A stretch of DNA of 7,150 bases, taken from positions 1 to 7,150 of the forward strand of contig JAQRMT010000074.1 in NCBI GenBank assembly GCA_028599035.1. Reading direction: 5' to 3'. Every line of letters begins with the position of its first letter. Positions within the stretch are counted from its first letter, which is position 1. This stretch comes from Gammaproteobacteria bacterium (GTDB taxonomy: Bacteria > Pseudomonadota > Gammaproteobacteria > PS1 > Pseudothioglobaceae). The position numbers were made by a program, and so were the translations under genes. Shown here piece after piece: positions 6,203-7,150 of this stretch. The notes below the pieces were generated by a model. That model ran no database searches. It saw only the letters and a list, made by a program, of their open reading frames with translations, and had not been told where the DNA came from.

Positions 6203-6298
6203 AATTGGTGGCTGTTTTTTTAAAAAAAACTTAGAAAAAGAATTTTGTCTGTAAAGGCGCAGGCTGTTTGGCGATGTTTGTCAGTAATTAAAACTCAT

Positions 6299-6316
6299 AG
6301 ACCTTGTAAAAGGTCT
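6299..6316 (+). promoter_or_regulatory. Hairpin in the glnA leader
   Basis: AGACCTT (6299-6305) and AAGGTCT (6310-6316) form a perfect 7-bp stem with loop GTAA. It stands 26 nt before the glnA start and 14 nt before its AGGAG. The rest of the 139-nt gap (6203-6341) contains a long T/A near-palindrome (6214-6230) just after tusA but no convincing -10/-35 pair. The hairpin may protect the messenger 5' end or serve as an operator; no regulator is evident. Confidence 0.35.
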
Positions 6317-6341
6317 CTTATATAAACAAAAGGAGAAAAAT

Positions 6342-7150
6342 ATGTCTGCAAAAGATGTAATGAAGATGATTGAAGAAAACGATGTTAAATTTATCGATTT
6401 TCGTTTTACTGACACTATTGGCAAAGAACAGCATGTCAGCGTACCAGCACACACCATTGATGCTGAAAAATTAGAAGAAGGGCAAATGTTTGATGGCTCT
6501 TCAATCGCTGGTTGGAAGCCAATCAACGAATCTGATATGATTATGAAACCTGATACATCAACAGCGGTTTTAGACCCGTTTACTCAGGAGTCAACTTTAA
6601 ATATTACTTGTGATATTATAGAATCAAATGATATGAAGGGCTATGAAAAAGACCCTCGCTCTATCGCCAAAAGAGCGGAAGACTACTTGAACGAAACCGG
6701 CATTGGTGATACTGCTTATTTTGGTAACGAGCCAGAGTTTTTTGTTTTTGACAGTGTTAAGTGGGATACGGGCTTTGGTTTGGGCAAGGCATTTTATGAA
6801 ATTAACTCTGAAGAGGCTGATTGGGAATCTGGATCTGATTTTGAAGGGGGGAACAAAGGACATCGCCCTAGAATTAAAGGCGGTTATTTTCCAGTTCCAC
6901 CAGTAGATTCGTTACACGATTTGCGTGCAGAAATGTGTTTAGCAATCGAAGAAATGGGCGTTACAACTGAAGTTCATCATCACGAAGTGGGCACTGCCGG
7001 ACAGTGTGAAATCGGTGCTTTGTTTAACACACTAGTAAAAAAAGCAGATGAAACGCAAATTCTTAAATATTGTATCCATAATGTTGCGCATATGTATGGC
7101 AAAACTGCCACCTTTATGCCCAAGCCAATTGCGGTAGATAATGGCAATGG
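6342..7150 (+). CDS. glnA: Glutamine synthetase type I, N-terminal part, truncated by window edge
   Basis: GlnA joins ammonia to glutamate with ATP, the main entry of ammonium into metabolism, as a cytoplasmic dodecamer. 269 complete codons of roughly 470 are present. Family marks: KFIDFRFTDTIGKEQHV (16-32), MFDGSSIAGWKPINESDM (49-66), DPRSIAKRAEDYL (104-116), NEPEFFVFD (129-137) with metal ligands E130 and E132, GGNKGHRPRIKGGYFPVPPVDS (169-190) and HHHEVGTAGQCEIG (212-225) with E215 and E223. The pattern is class I-beta, the proteobacterial type normally controlled by adenylylation, but the target tyrosine lies outside the window. Start: AGGAG at 6331-6335, 6 nt before the ATG. It is separated from tusA by 139 bp, so it is probably transcribed on its own. 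Confidence 0.96.
   Translation, partial: MSAKDVMKMIEENDVKFIDFRFTDTIGKEQHVSVPAHTIDAEKLEEGQMFDGSSIAGWKPINESDMIMKPDTSTAVLDPFTQESTLNITCDIIESNDMKGYEKDPRSIAKRAEDYLNETGIGDTAYFGNEPEFFVFDSVKWDTGFGLGKAFYEINSEEADWESGSDFEGGNKGHRPRIKGGYFPVPPVDSLHDLRAEMCLAIEEMGVTTEVHHHEVGTAGQCEIGALFNTLVKKADETQILKYCIHNVAHMYGKTATFMPKPIAVDNGN

Noticed and set aside
6214..6230. T7/A8 near-palindrome after tusA as a terminator
   Set aside because: It has no GC stem and the pairing is only A-T; it is not a credible intrinsic terminator.
6265..6285. Possible sigma-54 promoter (TTGGC...TTTGTC) before glnA
   Set aside because: The GG and GC dinucleotides are not correctly spaced (CA where GC is needed), so it fails the -24/-12 pattern.
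6624..6906. Small open frames on both strands within glnA
   Set aside because: They lie wholly inside the conserved glutamine synthetase frame with no independent support.

Overview
The window is AT-rich chromosomal DNA from a gammaproteobacterium. The housekeeping proteins (L-serine dehydratase, HtpG, XerC, TsaC, HemF, TusA, class I-beta GlnA) all resemble their E. coli counterparts closely. The low GC content, the A/T-ending codons and a TusA-type sulfur carrier would suit a marine sulfur-oxidising lineage such as the SUP05/Thioglobus/mussel-symbiont group. That placement is an inference and not proven by anything in the window.

Layout: (1) 1-627, minus strand: the N-terminal 209 codons of sdaA, running off the left edge. 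(2) 628-1741: an accessory island between sdaA and htpG. Read on the minus strand it contains a possible promoter (1555-1582), a recombination core of the form GTTATAC (1525-1531), an FkbM-family methyltransferase gene (798-1547, perhaps truly starting at 1505), a weak terminator, and a 57-bp site at 679-735 with full integron attC architecture. On the plus strand, diverging from the methyltransferase gene, is a stub of about 22 codons (1623-1691) that resembles the N-terminus of an integron integrase. It stops at the htpG terminator. Together this looks like a decayed integron that has lost almost all of intI but keeps one gene cassette. (3) 1742-3592, minus: htpG with a strong terminator and a possible heat-shock promoter. 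(4) 3630-4481, plus: xerC, divergent from htpG with only 37 bp between the start codons. (5) 4492-4526: an isolated 13-bp-stem hairpin. (6) 4550-6202, plus: tsaC-hemF-tusA, three overlapping genes that look translationally coupled. (7) 6342-7150, plus: the first 269 codons of glnA, behind a 139-nt leader with a short hairpin, running off the right edge.

The housekeeping part joins unrelated core tasks: protein folding (HtpG), chromosome dimer resolution (XerC), tRNA t6A modification (TsaC), haem synthesis (HemF), sulfur relay (TusA) and nitrogen assimilation (GlnA). The most notable content is the putative integron relic at about 679-1691, whose cargo probably modifies a glycan or another small acceptor. 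No tRNA, rRNA, CRISPR array or transposase was seen. No gene-free stretch exceeds 300 bases.
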